Shown here piece after piece: positions 10,467 through 18,919 of a stretch of 64,000 bases of DNA (its first letter is position 1; each line of letters begins with the position of its first letter). The stretch comes from Prochlorococcus marinus str. MIT 9107 (lineage in GTDB: Bacteria > Cyanobacteriota > Cyanobacteriia > PCC-6307 > Cyanobiaceae). The stretch spans positions 62,001 to 126,000 of the forward strand of contig NZ_JNAI01000006.1 in the NCBI RefSeq assembly GCF_000759855.1. Reading direction: 5' to 3'. The translations under genes were made by a program, and so were the position numbers. The notes under the pieces are model-generated. The model was given only the letters and a program-made list of their open reading frames with translations. It was not told where the DNA came from and did no database searches.

Positions 10467-12230
10467 TTAAATACTAATTATTTTTTCTAGCAGAGCATTT
10501 TTTTCATTAATTTCATTTTCAGGATCAATATCAACTTTAATTATTACAGATTTACGAATAGAAATGCTCCATTCGAATGCCTCCCGTAATTTTTTAATAT
10601 TTGTCACATTTTTAAATTTTACTTGATAACCCTCTGCGAGTTTTGGCCAGTTTATTTCTTTTGGCATAAGAAAAAGTTTTTTTAATTCATCTTCTTTTAA
10701 ATTTTCTTTATAAATACGATTAAATATATTTCCGCCATTATTATTTATCAGAAGAATTGTTAAGTTCATGTTGATTGAATTTTCAATCAGCCAGCCGTTT
10801 ATATCATAAATAAAAGCCAAATCTCCAGTCACAAGAAGCAGAGGATTTTTAATTCTAGAAATACCTAATGCAAGAGATAAAGTACCGTCTATGCCAGAAG
10901 CTCCCCTAAAGCTGAAACAATTTCTTGTTAAAGTACCATTCTCAGAAAATGTAAGCCAATCTCTAATCGGGCTACTCGCGGAGAGCATTATAGGATTTTC
11001 AGCTGGCCAAAGTTTTGGGACAAGATTTGCAAGCATATACTCAGTAATTTGAGTATCTTGAGTAATTTTCTCTTTTATGATTTTTTTAATCTTCTCGCCT
11101 TCCTTTATTAACTCTAGAGCCATCGGAGTAAGAGACTTTTTGTTTTTTTCGTTAATTGATAATTCTTTTAACAATAGATTAATGAAATTTGATAGCCCAA
11201 AATCATATTCAAATGATTTTTTTATAGGGTCCAATTTTCTATAGTTTTTTTCTTTTATAAGAATTTGTATCCCTTCGAAGTTTATTAAAAACCTCTTCAA
11301 ATCAATTGAGGATGACATAGGGCCAAGCCTCAAAAGTTGATGACAATTTATAGAATTGCTATTTTTTCTTAAGATTAATTCCCAATTCACAACTAATCCT
11401 CTCAAATCAGAATAAACGCCTGAAACAGGATCAGCAAATACTGGCCAACCAGTAATTTCTTGTAATCGTTCTAAAGATTTATTGAAATAAGTTAAATCAT
11501 TTATGGAACCTTGATAGGGACCTACCAAAATAATGCCAGATTCATCTAAATTTAAACTTTTTAAAATTTCTAAGAATTTGTTTTTATCCGACTTTATTTC
11601 AACTTCCTGAAATATATATTTTTTCTTTAAATAAATTCTCTCAAAAACCTCTAAAACATTTTTTTTATTCAAAAATGAAATACCTAAAGGCTTATCAATA
11701 GGAATATTTAAATGAATAGGACCTGGGAAAGTTGATATTTGTTTCTCAGTAATTCGAACTAAATTAAAGATTTCATTTTCCTGTGTTTCATGAAGTCCAT
11801 TTAGATTTGTACTTAAAACCCTTCTGCATACTGAACTCAAAAAATCTTCTTGATTTACTGTTTGATTAGCGCCACAATCTTTTAATCTTAAGGGTCTATC
11901 GGCAGTAAGAAATATAATACCTTTACAAGATCGGTCTGCCTCAACTGCTGCTGGCAATAAGTTACATACGGCGGTCCCAGAAGTAGTAATAACTAAAGAA
12001 AGATTACCTGATGCAGCAGAAATCCCAAGAGAGTGGAATCCCGCAGATCTCTCATCTATTGAATTAAAAATATTCACCAGTCCTAATTTATTTAATTCTC
12101 CAGCAGCTATTGCTAAAGGTGCTGATCTACTACCAGGACATAATATTAAATTTTGAACTCCTATTTTTATAAGAAGATTCAAAAGTTGTAAACTTCTAAG
12201 AAAATTTTTGCATTCAATAGATGATGTCAT
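10467..12230 (-). CDS. menD: 2-succinyl-5-enolpyruvyl-6-hydroxy-3-cyclohexene-1-carboxylate synthase
   Basis: MenD is the thiamine-diphosphate enzyme that commits isochorismate to phylloquinone synthesis. The 587-aa protein has the normal three-domain layout: an N-terminal PYR domain with [13 protein letters not shown] and the cofactor-activating glutamate in [13 protein letters not shown], a middle domain, and a C-terminal PP domain with [14 protein letters not shown] and NNNGGNIFN that binds Mg and diphosphate. It is the first gene of the men-glgA-murF run. It is divergent from lepB with only 50 bases between starts, so both promoters must lie in that gap. Confidence 0.97.
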   Translation of the reverse strand: MTSSIECKNFLRSLQLLNLLIKIGVQNLILCPGSRSAPLAIAAGELNKLGLVNIFNSIDERSAGFHSLGISAASGNLSLVITTSGTAVCNLLPAAVEADRSCKGIIFLTADRPLRLKDCGANQTVNQEDFLSSVCRRVLSTNLNGLHETQENEIFNLVRITEKQISTFPGPIHLNIPIDKPLGISFLNKKNVLEVFERIYLKKKYIFQEVEIKSDKNKFLEILKSLNLDESGIILVGPYQGSINDLTYFNKSLERLQEITGWPVFADPVSGVYSDLRGLVVNWELILRKNSNSINCHQLLRLGPMSSSIDLKRFLINFEGIQILIKEKNYRKLDPIKKSFEYDFGLSNFINLLLKELSINEKNKKSLTPMALELIKEGEKIKKIIKEKITQDTQITEYMLANLVPKLWPAENPIMLSASSPIRDWLTFSENGTLTRNCFSFRGASGIDGTLSLALGISRIKNPLLLVTGDLAFIYDINGWLIENSINMNLTILLINNNGGNIFNRIYKENLKEDELKKLFLMPKEINWPKLAEGYQVKFKNVTNIKKLREAFEWSISIRKSVIIKVDIDPENEINEKNALLEKIISI

Positions 12231-12280
12231 AATTTATATAAATGCTTTGGGATTTTCTTTATAACTGAATTAAATAAAAC

Positions 12281-12865
12281 ATGTCTACAACTCAAGAAAA
12301 AAGAAATTCAATACTAAAGGATTTAAAAAATCTTTTAATCTGGATATCTATAGCTTTAATTATACGATGGCAGGTTATAGAGCCAAGATGGATCCCATCC
12401 GGTTCAATGCTTCCAACTCTTCAAATACAAGATAAGATTCTTGTTGAGAAAGTAACCCCCAAAATCACATCCAAATCAAATCTTTCAAAATTAAAAAATA
12501 AAATAGTTGTTTTTAACGTTCCGGAACAATTAATTAATGCTGGTTATGAAGCAGATACTGCTCTAATAAAAAGAGTAATTGGAATACCTGGAGACAAGAT
12601 AGAAGTAAGAGATGGTAACCTTTACTTAAATGATATCGCTCAAAAAAATTACGATTTTGACAAAAATATTAATTATTCTATAGGGCCTTTTATTGTCCCA
12701 GAAGAGTCATTATGGGTGATGGGAGATAATAGGAATAACAGTATGGACTCGCATATTTGGGGATTTTTACCCTATAAAAAGGTTATTGGTAAAGCTATTT
12801 TTAGATATTGGCCGTTTAATAAAATTGGACCTATTCGGTTCCCTGCCCTTAATAATTTAGATTAA
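12281..12865 (+). CDS. lepB: Signal peptidase I
   Basis: Type I signal peptidase, a membrane-bound serine/lysine protease that removes signal peptides of exported and thylakoid-lumen proteins. The 194-aa protein has one N-terminal membrane segment (about 16-30), box B PSGSMLPTLQ with nucleophile Ser42, box D ALIKRVIGIPGD with general base Lys97, and box E MGDNRNNSMDSHIWG. The short form with a single transmembrane helix is typical of cyanobacteria. A DUF760 gene follows 45 bases downstream. Confidence 0.96.
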   Translation: MSTTQEKRNSILKDLKNLLIWISIALIIRWQVIEPRWIPSGSMLPTLQIQDKILVEKVTPKITSKSNLSKLKNKIVVFNVPEQLINAGYEADTALIKRVIGIPGDKIEVRDGNLYLNDIAQKNYDFDKNINYSIGPFIVPEESLWVMGDNRNNSMDSHIWGFLPYKKVIGKAIFRYWPFNKIGPIRFPALNNLD

Positions 12866-12910
12866 TGGGTACGTGATGTTGTAAGGTTTTTATATCTTGA
12901 AGTTGTAGAA

Positions 12911-13243
12911 ATGTTTAATCCAGAATTTCTTGCTACTGAAAATAATTATCCAAACGATGAGAATGATTTAATCCAATATTTACAAAAACAATCTCCAGAA
13001 GTTTTGCAAAGAGTAGCAAAATCAGCTAGTGAAGATATTCAAGAAATTATTAGACATAATGTTCAAGGTCTTCTTGGAATGCTTCCTTCAGATCAATTTG
13101 ATGTAAAAATAACATCTTCAAAAGACAACATTGCTAATTTATTATCTTCTGCAATGATGACAGGATATTTTTTAAGACAAATGGAGCAGAGAAAAGAGCT
13201 GGAACAAACTCTTAAAAATGATGAAAACATGTCTATTGAATAA
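12911..13243 (+). CDS. DUF760 family protein
   Basis: A 110-aa soluble protein of the DUF760 family, found in cyanobacteria and plants. The core YLQKQSPEVLQRVAKSAS, followed by IQEIIRHNVQGLLGMLP and LLSSAMMTGYFLRQMEQR, is predicted to be nearly all helical and is the part conserved in the family as I recall it. No catalytic motif is visible and no function can be assigned from sequence; plastid members have been linked to regulated proteolysis, but that is not evidence here. It is convergent with the DUF4336 gene, with 9 bases between the stops. Confidence 0.8.
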   Translation: MFNPEFLATENNYPNDENDLIQYLQKQSPEVLQRVAKSASEDIQEIIRHNVQGLLGMLPSDQFDVKITSSKDNIANLLSSAMMTGYFLRQMEQRKELEQTLKNDENMSIE

Positions 13244-13252
13244 TAATAGTTT

Positions 13253-14425
13253 TTAAAGATTTACTTCTTCAGGAATTATTCCTAGTTCAAACAACTTTTT
13301 ATATAAACCCATCAAAAATTTATTATCCTCAGGAAGTTTATCCCACTTTTGGGAATTAATTTCGTTAATTAATTTTTGACAATCTTCTATTGTAAATTTT
13401 ATAGGAGCCGTAAAATGAGCTGGAATTAAATATTCCATATCTTCAAGAGACTTTATATTTTCTAACCATTTAAGTAAAACTTCTTTTGAACGCGGAAAAA
13501 TTAATTTTTGTAAAACTGGTGGAATTTGAATCTTAGGAGTATCTTTACCCATTATTTCAACAAGAGAAGATTCCCAATCTTCGTCCCATAAAAAGGGATA
13601 AATACCGAAATGAGATCTCCAATTTCTAAGATCTTTTTTAAATGAATACTTTAATATTTTTTTTAAAGGTGGAATATTTAATTTACCTGGTTTCAAAAAA
13701 GATGAAAATAAGACTAACCTTTTCCATCCTTTTTTTCTTTGTTCGATGGAGTCAATCAAAGGTTGATCTCCTCTCTCTCTAGAATGAAAAAGAAGTGGAG
13801 TTGGATCAAAATTAAATATCTCAGGTGGTGTGGAATCTATTCCAACTATTGCGTCTGTTACATGAAGAGTTTTCGTAGGATAATGGAAACAGCTTATCTC
13901 CTGATATCTTCCAAGTCCTAAATTCAGTGGGCCTAATGAAGACCATTTAAAGGAGTTTGTATGTGGAGTACCTTCCTCAAACAGTATTCTTGATCTTTTT
14001 GATGGAATTCCTAAAAAATCTAGTGGTAGATTTATAGGGAAACTCCATTGTCCAGGACAAAGCCAAATTTCTGCATCTTTCAGAATTCTTGAAAGAGCTG
14101 GCAGTCCGATTTTATGTTCTAGTCCAGAGGCACACGGAAGAATTATTGTTTTTACGTTTCCGTGAATCGCAATTAATTTTTCTAACTCATTTATTAATTC
14201 TTTTGTAGGTGGCAGTGGATTTATTAACATCAATCCATTATCAACCTTTATTACCGTCATTCTTATTGGAACCGCAACATAATAAAGTCCCTGTATTTGT
14301 TCCAAAGACCATATTTGATCAGGAATTAATTCTCTTAAAATTGTTTTCTTTTTTCCATAAGGATATAAGGGGAATAATGGCCACCAATTCCACTTTTGAT
14401 TTAAAGTTTCTTCCACGACTATCAT
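13253..14425 (-). CDS. DUF4336 protein (metallo-beta-lactamase-fold relative), coupled to mntB
   Basis: A 390-aa cyanobacterial DUF4336 protein. The early strands (TVIKVDNGLMLINPLPPT, then VKTIILPCASGLEHKIGLPAL at about 91-111) resemble the start of a metallo-beta-lactamase fold, but the HxHxDH metal motif is replaced by CASGLEHK, so classical metal hydrolase activity is doubtful. CPGQWSFPINLPLDFLG is another family hallmark. Its ATG overlaps the mntB stop by four bases, so it is translationally coupled to a manganese transporter. A role in Mn handling is inference from that position. Earlier DUF4336 annotation gives no reaction. Confidence 0.8.
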   Translation of the reverse strand: MIVVEETLNQKWNWWPLFPLYPYGKKKTILRELIPDQIWSLEQIQGLYYVAVPIRMTVIKVDNGLMLINPLPPTKELINELEKLIAIHGNVKTIILPCASGLEHKIGLPALSRILKDAEIWLCPGQWSFPINLPLDFLGIPSKRSRILFEEGTPHTNSFKWSSLGPLNLGLGRYQEISCFHYPTKTLHVTDAIVGIDSTPPEIFNFDPTPLLFHSRERGDQPLIDSIEQRKKGWKRLVLFSSFLKPGKLNIPPLKKILKYSFKKDLRNWRSHFGIYPFLWDEDWESSLVEIMGKDTPKIQIPPVLQKLIFPRSKEVLLKWLENIKSLEDMEYLIPAHFTAPIKFTIEDCQKLINEINSQKWDKLPEDNKFLMGLYKKLFELGIIPEEVNL

Positions 14426-15294
14426 TTATACTCAGCAAATAATTTCTTTAACTTAAATATTCCGTATCTTGGAGCGAATAAAAAAGCAAATAAAAATATA
14501 AAAGTTTGTGCCAAGACAATTGATCCACCTGTTTCAAGATCAAACCAAAAACTAACATAGATTCCTATCAGGCTTGAGATAATTGCACTTAATACTGAAA
14601 TTACTGTCATATTATCAAACTTATCCGTAAGTAAATATGCCGTAGCTCCTGGTGTAATCAACATTGCAACTACCAAAATAATTCCAACAGACTGCAAACC
14701 CACAACGGCTGCCAAAGATAAGCATGTGAGGAGTAAATAATGAAGAAAAAATACGTTAATCCCAACTGTTTTTGCATGCCTAGGATCAAAACAATAAAGC
14801 ATTAAATCTTTTCTAAAAATTGATAAAAGGATTACTACCAATAAAGAAATGAATATAGTTTGTTTTACGTCTGAAAGTGATATTCCTAATGGACTACCAA
14901 AAAGAATAGAGTGCAGATCAATATTACTTTTAATCTTAGAAACTAATACGATTCCAAGAGCGAAAAATCCAGTAAATACCAACCCAATAACAGTATCTTC
15001 CTTAACTCTAGATTTCTGCTTAATAAACCCTATCAAGGCTACAGAACCAACTCCGAAAATAAATGCCCCTAGAGAGAAAGGAAGACCTAATGCATAAGCA
15101 ACCACAACACCAGGCATTACCGAATGTGACACAGCATCTCCCATTAAAGCCCATCCTTTAAGAGTCAAATAACTTGATAGAAAACCACAAACAGCTGCAA
15201 CTAATGAACTCATAAGAAGTGCTTTTCTCATAAAGTTATGAGTTAAAGGATCTGTTATGAATGAATCTAAAGTTAAAAAAGAACAGAGCTCCAT
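14422..15294 (-). CDS. mntB: Manganese ABC transporter permease
   Basis: An inner-membrane permease of the metal ABC-3 family (290 aa) with about eight hydrophobic helices and the family loop GWALMGDAVSHSVMPGVVVAY near residues 48-68. It works with the ATPase and binding protein encoded directly upstream to import Mn2+, needed for photosystem II. Metal specificity is taken from the binding protein's ligand set. The gene follows mntA by 12 bases, and its stop overlaps the start of the DUF4336 gene by four bases. Confidence 0.93.
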   Translation of the reverse strand: MELCSFLTLDSFITDPLTHNFMRKALLMSSLVAAVCGFLSSYLTLKGWALMGDAVSHSVMPGVVVAYALGLPFSLGAFIFGVGSVALIGFIKQKSRVKEDTVIGLVFTGFFALGIVLVSKIKSNIDLHSILFGSPLGISLSDVKQTIFISLLVVILLSIFRKDLMLYCFDPRHAKTVGINVFFLHYLLLTCLSLAAVVGLQSVGIILVVAMLITPGATAYLLTDKFDNMTVISVLSAIISSLIGIYVSFWFDLETGGSIVLAQTFIFLFAFLFAPRYGIFKLKKLFAEYK

Positions 15295-15306
15295 ATAATC
15301 TAAAAT

Positions 15307-16071
15307 TTAGGATTCAGGTCCAAACAAAAAATCAGGTGAGATCCCTCCAAAAGTGGTTGTAATATTTTCAGGGGTAAACACTTCAGAGGTCTCGCCATAA
15401 GCTACAACAGTTTTATTTATTAAAATAACCAAATCACAAAATTCACGGACATGAATCATATCGTGCGTTGATAATAATATAGTTTTCCCCTCATTTTTAA
15501 ATTGAATAAATAATTCCGAGATAAGTTTCTCAGTTCTTATATCAACACCTGAAAAAGGCTCATCAAGAAGTAATATTGACGCTCTTTGCGCAATTGCTCT
15601 AGCTAAAAAAGTTCGTTTTCTCTGACCTCCAGATAAGTTTCCAATAGGTGTAGATAAATGATCAGTAAGATCAACTCTCTCAATAGCATCTTTAACCGCC
15701 TGAACATCAGACTCTCTAGGACACCTAAAAATATTCATCGAACCATATCTTCCCATCATCACTACATCCCAAACACTTATTGGAAATTGACTATCAATTC
15801 CCTCATTCTGAGGAACATAAGCAATTGTCTGATCTTTTTGAGCTGATCTTACAGACTCTCCATTTATTCTAATTTTTCCCTTTGAAATATTTACAAAGCC
15901 AGTTAAAGCATTAAAAAAAGTTGTTTTACCAGCCCCGTTCATTCCTACTAACCCACAAATCTGACCAGGTTTCAATCTTAAATTGGCATCATACAAAGCC
16001 ACCTTACCGTTGTAATCTACGCAAATATTCTCTGCATCAATCCTAAAGTTTTGATAATTGATTGATTCCAT
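15307..16071 (-). CDS. mntA: Manganese ABC transporter ATP-binding protein
   Basis: A cytoplasmic ATPase subunit of the metal importer (254 aa). It has Walker A GMNGAGKTT (43-51), the ABC signature LSGGQRKR near 145, Walker B LLLLDEP and the switch histidine in LLSTHDMIH. It starts three bases after mntC and precedes mntB, the usual binding protein-ATPase-permease order. The name follows the cyanobacterial mntCAB convention. Confidence 0.94.
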   Translation of the reverse strand: MESINYQNFRIDAENICVDYNGKVALYDANLRLKPGQICGLVGMNGAGKTTFFNALTGFVNISKGKIRINGESVRSAQKDQTIAYVPQNEGIDSQFPISVWDVVMMGRYGSMNIFRCPRESDVQAVKDAIERVDLTDHLSTPIGNLSGGQRKRTFLARAIAQRASILLLDEPFSGVDIRTEKLISELFIQFKNEGKTILLSTHDMIHVREFCDLVILINKTVVAYGETSEVFTPENITTTFGGISPDFLFGPES

Positions 16072-16074
16072 AAT

Positions 16075-16974
16075 TCAAAAAAGCCCTTTTTTAATTAAAT
16101 CCAAATTATGCTCAAGCATTTTTATATAGGAACTAGCAGGACCACTATCATCAGATAATGAATCAACAAAAAGATTTCCTCCAAAATTAGCCCCAGTTTC
16201 CTTTGCAACAACCATTTGAGATTCGTTACTTACAGTACTTTCGCAAAATACAGATGGGACATTTTTTTCTTTAATTAGTGAGATTGTTCTTGCCATTCTT
16301 TTTGGAGTAATTTGACTCTCAGCATTAACTGGCCACAAATAAACTTCCTCTAATCCATAATCATTAGTTAAATATGAAAAAGCACCTTCACAACTTACTA
16401 GATACCTCCTATCTTTATTTAAGTTATTAATAAAAAGAGAGAATTCTTTATCTAATTTAGAGAGTTTATCTTTATAAATTTTTCCATTTTCTTCAAAAAA
16501 TGTTCTCTTGGATGGCCTCAATTCTGATAAAGAATCCACCAGAATATCTACGTATAGGATCCCTCTTTTTGGAGAAATCCAGGCATGAGGATTGGGTTTT
16601 CCTTTATAAAAATCTTCACTGATAAAAATAGGATCTAAATCTTCCGCGACAGTAATTCTTTTAACTTTTAAATTAGAAACAAATTTTTTAGCCCATAATT
16701 CAAATCCAAATCCATTATCAATAAAAACAAAAGCACTAGAGGCATTTACCAAATCGCTTGGAGTTGGTTGGTAACCATGAACTTCAACTCCAGGTTTCGT
16801 TATTGATCTAACAATAAAATCATCTTTAGCAACATTGCTAATTATGTCTGCTAAAACAGTGAAACTTGCCAGAATTACCTCTTTACTTTCATTTTTATTT
16901 GATATTCTCTTGCATGAGCCTGAAGCAAGAGAAAGTAGAAGTAACAAACTTAAAATAAGAATATTTTTTCTCAT
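16075..16974 (-). CDS. mntC: Manganese ABC transporter substrate-binding lipoprotein
   Basis: A cluster A-I metal-binding lipoprotein (299 aa). The signal peptide ends in the lipobox LASGSC, with Cys21 as the lipid anchor. The predicted metal ligands are H66 (EVHGYQP), H130 (NPHAWIS), E196 (CEGAFSYL) and D271 (FVDSLSDD). Glu at the third position, where zinc-specific ZnuA has His, and the absence of a histidine-rich loop point to manganese. It is first of the three transporter genes and begins 23 bases after the stop of the DUF697 gene, so all five genes may form one transcript. Confidence 0.93.
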   Translation of the reverse strand: MRKNILILSLLLLLSLASGSCKRISNKNESKEVILASFTVLADIISNVAKDDFIVRSITKPGVEVHGYQPTPSDLVNASSAFVFIDNGFGFELWAKKFVSNLKVKRITVAEDLDPIFISEDFYKGKPNPHAWISPKRGILYVDILVDSLSELRPSKRTFFEENGKIYKDKLSKLDKEFSLFINNLNKDRRYLVSCEGAFSYLTNDYGLEEVYLWPVNAESQITPKRMARTISLIKEKNVPSVFCESTVSNESQMVVAKETGANFGGNLFVDSLSDDSGPASSYIKMLEHNLDLIKKGLF

Positions 16975-16997
16975 ATTTAACTTTCATCCTTGGATTA

Positions 16998-18329
16998 TCA
17001 ACTAAAAGATAGTTTCATAAGTGGTTTTCTAAGATCAGAAATAAATCCTTGCCAATTTATTTTTTCTTTTTCAAAAGCTTTTTCAACAATTTTCTCAGAA
17101 TTTTTCTTTATAAAATCCAAATCAGGTTCTTCTACACCTTTTGTTATTGCCATAAAATCAGCCAAAGAACTTGATACTACTCTTGTTAAATAAGCAGCAC
17201 TGGCAGCCTGAAATGTTCCAAAAACAAGCCAATTTGGTCCATGTAATTTTGTTATGCCAATTAAAGTCTGTCCACTCCATTCAATAACTCCCTGAGCAAT
17301 TGCAGTCTTTAAAATCTCTTTAGATACTTTATCTAAAATTTCAGGAGACCAATTACATCCCCATATAGACTTAATTTCTTTAATCATTAATGAATTTAGT
17401 ACTGTCATTGCCATAACATCAATTGATGGGATAGGAGATAAGAAAACAGTTGTCGCGACAAGAATTTGATTTTTTCTTTGTATACCTTTTAACTGCATTC
17501 TTCTTATCCCTTCAATTTCAGCTTGCCAGACAACATGAAGTTCTTTCAAGAGTCTTTTTTTTGTATTTTCAATATTTTTAGATGAACTTATGAAAAACTT
17601 CCTTAACGAAAAAGGTATATTTGTTATCTCATTCTTATTCACATCAAAAGTAATAATTTTATTTATAAAGTCACTTGAAATTTGAGACTTTAGGTCTTCT
17701 ATCTGATTTTTGGCTTCTATTTCGTTGGAAGTTAAAGCCACCAACCAGATTGGCATATTTTTAGGAAACTTTTCCAGCCACAAAAAATCATTTGCCGACA
17801 AAGGCAAGTTTATAAAATACAAGATTGCATCACTCTTCAAAGCTTCTTCTGGAATAACTTGAGAAGAATTGTATTTTGGCAGTTTTTCGTATAAATCAAA
17901 GTCAAACTTATCTGCTTTAAAATAACTTTTCAAAACAGACTGACAACTTTGATCATCTTTTTGTCCAATGCAACTTATTTTTTCTTTTTCACATCTATTA
18001 AGAGTAGATTCAAGTATTTTTTGTCTTTTTGAATTCTGTTTTTGTAATTTATTTGTTGCTTCAAGTTCTTCAAAAAAATTTAAATCTTCATTACATAGAT
18101 TTATCCAACCATCTAAATTATTTGGCTCATTAAATTTAGGCTTATCATTCTTCAAGTAAAAATATCCCCCCAAACACAACGCAAAAAATCCTATTGAGCC
18201 TCCTGCAAAATGAATTAAGTCACTGACGAACCATTCCCCAAAACCTAAGAATAAAACAATAATAATAAGATTTTTTTTTGGAAACCTTATGAAATCCTTT
18301 AAAAGGTTGTCTTTACTAATATCAAACAA
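16998..18329 (-). CDS. DUF697 membrane protein with degenerate GTPase-like domain
   Basis: A 443-aa protein with two hydrophobic segments at about 19-33 and 41-58, a middle region (about 115-240) and a C-terminal DUF697 domain (about 270-430) containing FLSPIPSIDVMAM. In other cyanobacteria DUF697 follows an Era/YcjX-like GTPase domain. Here the middle region keeps the spacing of such a fold (ISCIGQKDD, then DAILYFINLPLSANDFLWL, then PIWLVALTSNE), but no GxxxxGK[ST] P-loop or NKxD motif is present. GTP hydrolysis is therefore unlikely. The start is TTG. It lies immediately upstream of mntCAB. Function is unknown. Confidence 0.8.
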   Translation of the reverse strand: MFDISKDNLLKDFIRFPKKNLIIIVLFLGFGEWFVSDLIHFAGGSIGFFALCLGGYFYLKNDKPKFNEPNNLDGWINLCNEDLNFFEELEATNKLQKQNSKRQKILESTLNRCEKEKISCIGQKDDQSCQSVLKSYFKADKFDFDLYEKLPKYNSSQVIPEEALKSDAILYFINLPLSANDFLWLEKFPKNMPIWLVALTSNEIEAKNQIEDLKSQISSDFINKIITFDVNKNEITNIPFSLRKFFISSSKNIENTKKRLLKELHVVWQAEIEGIRRMQLKGIQRKNQILVATTVFLSPIPSIDVMAMTVLNSLMIKEIKSIWGCNWSPEILDKVSKEILKTAIAQGVIEWSGQTLIGITKLHGPNWLVFGTFQAASAAYLTRVVSSSLADFMAITKGVEEPDLDFIKKNSEKIVEKAFEKEKINWQGFISDLRKPLMKLSFS

Positions 18330-18358
18330 AATACTTTATTTTTCTAATTTTTATTTTA

Positions 18359-18446
18359 ATGCAATTTGTGAATGAGAAAAGCAAAATTTCATAAGTCTTT
18401 AATCAAAAGATAAAAAATTAAGGCTTTTAACAAAGACTTATTGCAT
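18359..18446. repeat. Nested inverted repeats in divergent intergenic region
   Basis: Two perfect inverted repeats sit between the divergent DUF697 and RG-rich genes. The inner one has 10-base arms ATAAGTCTTT (18391-18400) and AAAGACTTAT (18432-18441). The outer one has 7-base arms ATGCAAT (18359-18365) and ATTGCAT (18440-18446). The 3' arms abut and share two bases, so one side can switch partners or stack. The outer 3' arm covers the candidate -35 of the RG-rich gene. Confidence 0.6.
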
Positions 18447-18470
18447 AACAAGATGCTAATTTAATAGACT
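18441..18470 (+). promoter_or_regulatory. Candidate sigma-70 promoter of the RG-rich gene and trpS
   Basis: TTGCAT at 18441-18446 and TAGACT at 18465-18470 are separated by 18 bases and precede the ATG by 26 bases. The -35 overlaps the 3' arms of the inverted repeats, as expected for an operator. The same TTGCAT with an 18-base spacer occurs before the cyAbrB gene in this window. Confidence 0.4.
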
Positions 18471-18496
18471 ATTTAAATAATTTAAGAAACATCAAG

Positions 18497-18919
18497 ATGT
18501 CTAATTCAAATTTCAGCAATAATCCTGGACAAGAAAATTTCAGAGGTCGTTCTAACAATGAAAGATCTAATTTCAGAGATAGATCGAGCGGCAGAAGAGA
18601 TGGAGGTGGATTCCGTATAAGATTGAGTGATAATGAAATGAAAGCTGTTAAATCAATACAAGATACCTTTCAATTGAGATCTACCGTTGCAGTTCTGGGT
18701 TTCTCTATTAGAACACTTAGCGAAATGATCAAAGACGAAAAATTGATTGAATCAATCACAGAATATGCAAAAAATAATAAAAACTCTTCTCCGAATAGAC
18801 AATCACAAAATTCTTATGAAGAAAAGTCAAAAACAGCCCCTGACCCTTTTGCAAGACCTGTTAAAAGTACATCAACTGAAGAGATCCAATCTAGCGAAGT
18901 AGAAGAGGATGACAAATAA
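18497..18919 (+). CDS. Unknown protein with RG-rich N terminus and acidic tail
   Basis: A 140-aa protein I cannot assign to a characterised family. Residues 1-38 are low-complexity and rich in Asn, Ser, Arg and Gly, with RGR, FRDRSSGRRDGGG and similar steps resembling an RGG-type RNA-binding tail. Residues 38-92 form a compact, probably helical core (RIRLSDNEMKAVKSIQDTF, then STVAVLGFSIRTLSEMI). The C terminus is polar and ends in an acidic stretch. The reading frame is well supported: its ATG follows a promoter-like sequence, and its stop overlaps the trpS start by 11 bases. RNA binding is a guess from composition only. Confidence 0.75.
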   Translation: MSNSNFSNNPGQENFRGRSNNERSNFRDRSSGRRDGGGFRIRLSDNEMKAVKSIQDTFQLRSTVAVLGFSIRTLSEMIKDEKLIESITEYAKNNKNSSPNRQSQNSYEEKSKTAPDPFARPVKSTSTEEIQSSEVEEDDK

